Of a stretch of DNA of 64,000 bases, positions 62,119 to 64,000 are shown piece after piece. Source of the DNA: Betaproteobacteria bacterium. Lineage in GTDB: Bacteria; Pseudomonadota; Gammaproteobacteria; Burkholderiales; UBA6910. The stretch's first letter is position 1. The number at the start of each line of letters is the position of its first letter. The notes beneath the pieces are model-generated. The model was not told the origin of the DNA and did no database searches. It saw nothing but the letters and a program-made list of their open reading frames with translations. The stretch lies in assembly GCA_016183615.1 (NCBI GenBank), contig JACPEG010000004.1, positions 1 to 64,000 of the forward strand, read 5' to 3'. The position numbers and the translations under genes are program-made.

Positions 62119-64000
<1,882 letters not shown>

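Overview
The window is high-GC DNA (roughly two thirds G+C by eye) from a betaproteobacterium. The evidence is a complete isc operon with a second cysteine desulfurase between iscR and iscS, the dapA-bamC-metallo-hydrolase run, ispD-ispF, mfd, mutS, suhB/trmJ, cysE, slyD/bcp and clpB. I cannot name the genus. I saw no tRNA, rRNA, integrase or transposase gene.

Bases 1-17,712 form an accessory defence region built on a type I-G (formerly I-U) CRISPR-Cas locus, mostly on the minus strand. The interference genes cas3, csb3, csb1 and csb2 are packed with 1-4 bp overlaps or a 3 bp gap. About 7 kb of cargo then separates them from a cas4-cas1 fusion, cas2 and the leader end of the array at the left edge. 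The cargo holds a VapBC toxin-antitoxin pair between an intact and a decayed CcbP-like gene. It also holds a PrlF-YhaV pair coupled by ATGA overlaps to an ERCC4-nuclease remnant and a UvrD-type helicase with a RelE-like N-terminus and ankyrin repeats. A GSU2403-type nucleotidyltransferase faces the other way. At the far end, a MNT/AbiEii-type nucleotidyltransferase overlaps the start of cas3, and the Cas3 protein carries an N-terminal extension resembling the small partner proteins of such nucleotidyltransferases. This possible antitoxin-Cas3 fusion is the most promising candidate for a new system.

Bases 17,800-25,000 hold a Tat-signal HIRAN protein, a SWIM zinc-finger protein next to a WYL regulator, a periplasmic repeat protein, an OmpR/EnvZ-type two-component system and a host-attachment-family protein. 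Bases 25,076-34,188 hold thpR, ispF and ispD, then a P-type ATPase with Na,K-ATPase-like transmembrane motifs, the AmmeMemoRadiSam trio, an alpha/beta hydrolase, a membrane protein and a phosphoribosyltransferase. Bases 34,392-40,170 hold mfd (with an in-frame palindromic insertion), a 45-residue membrane protein, tag and a DUF1015 gene.

Bases 40,214-47,451 are the isc operon (iscR, nifS-like, iscS, iscU, iscA, hscB, hscA, fdx, iscX, read right to left). A near-perfect IscR type 1 site overlies its promoter, and three unrelated palindromic elements lie in its gaps. Bases 47,440-64,000 are mostly core genes: cysE, trmJ, suhB, mutS, a secreted phosphoesterase, slyD, bcp, a ribosomal oxygenase, a small lipoprotein, an MBL hydrolase, bamC, dapA, an apparent nrdJ remnant, a methyltransferase, an MFS transporter and the 3' part of clpB. 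Short dispersed palindromes occur in many intergenic gaps.
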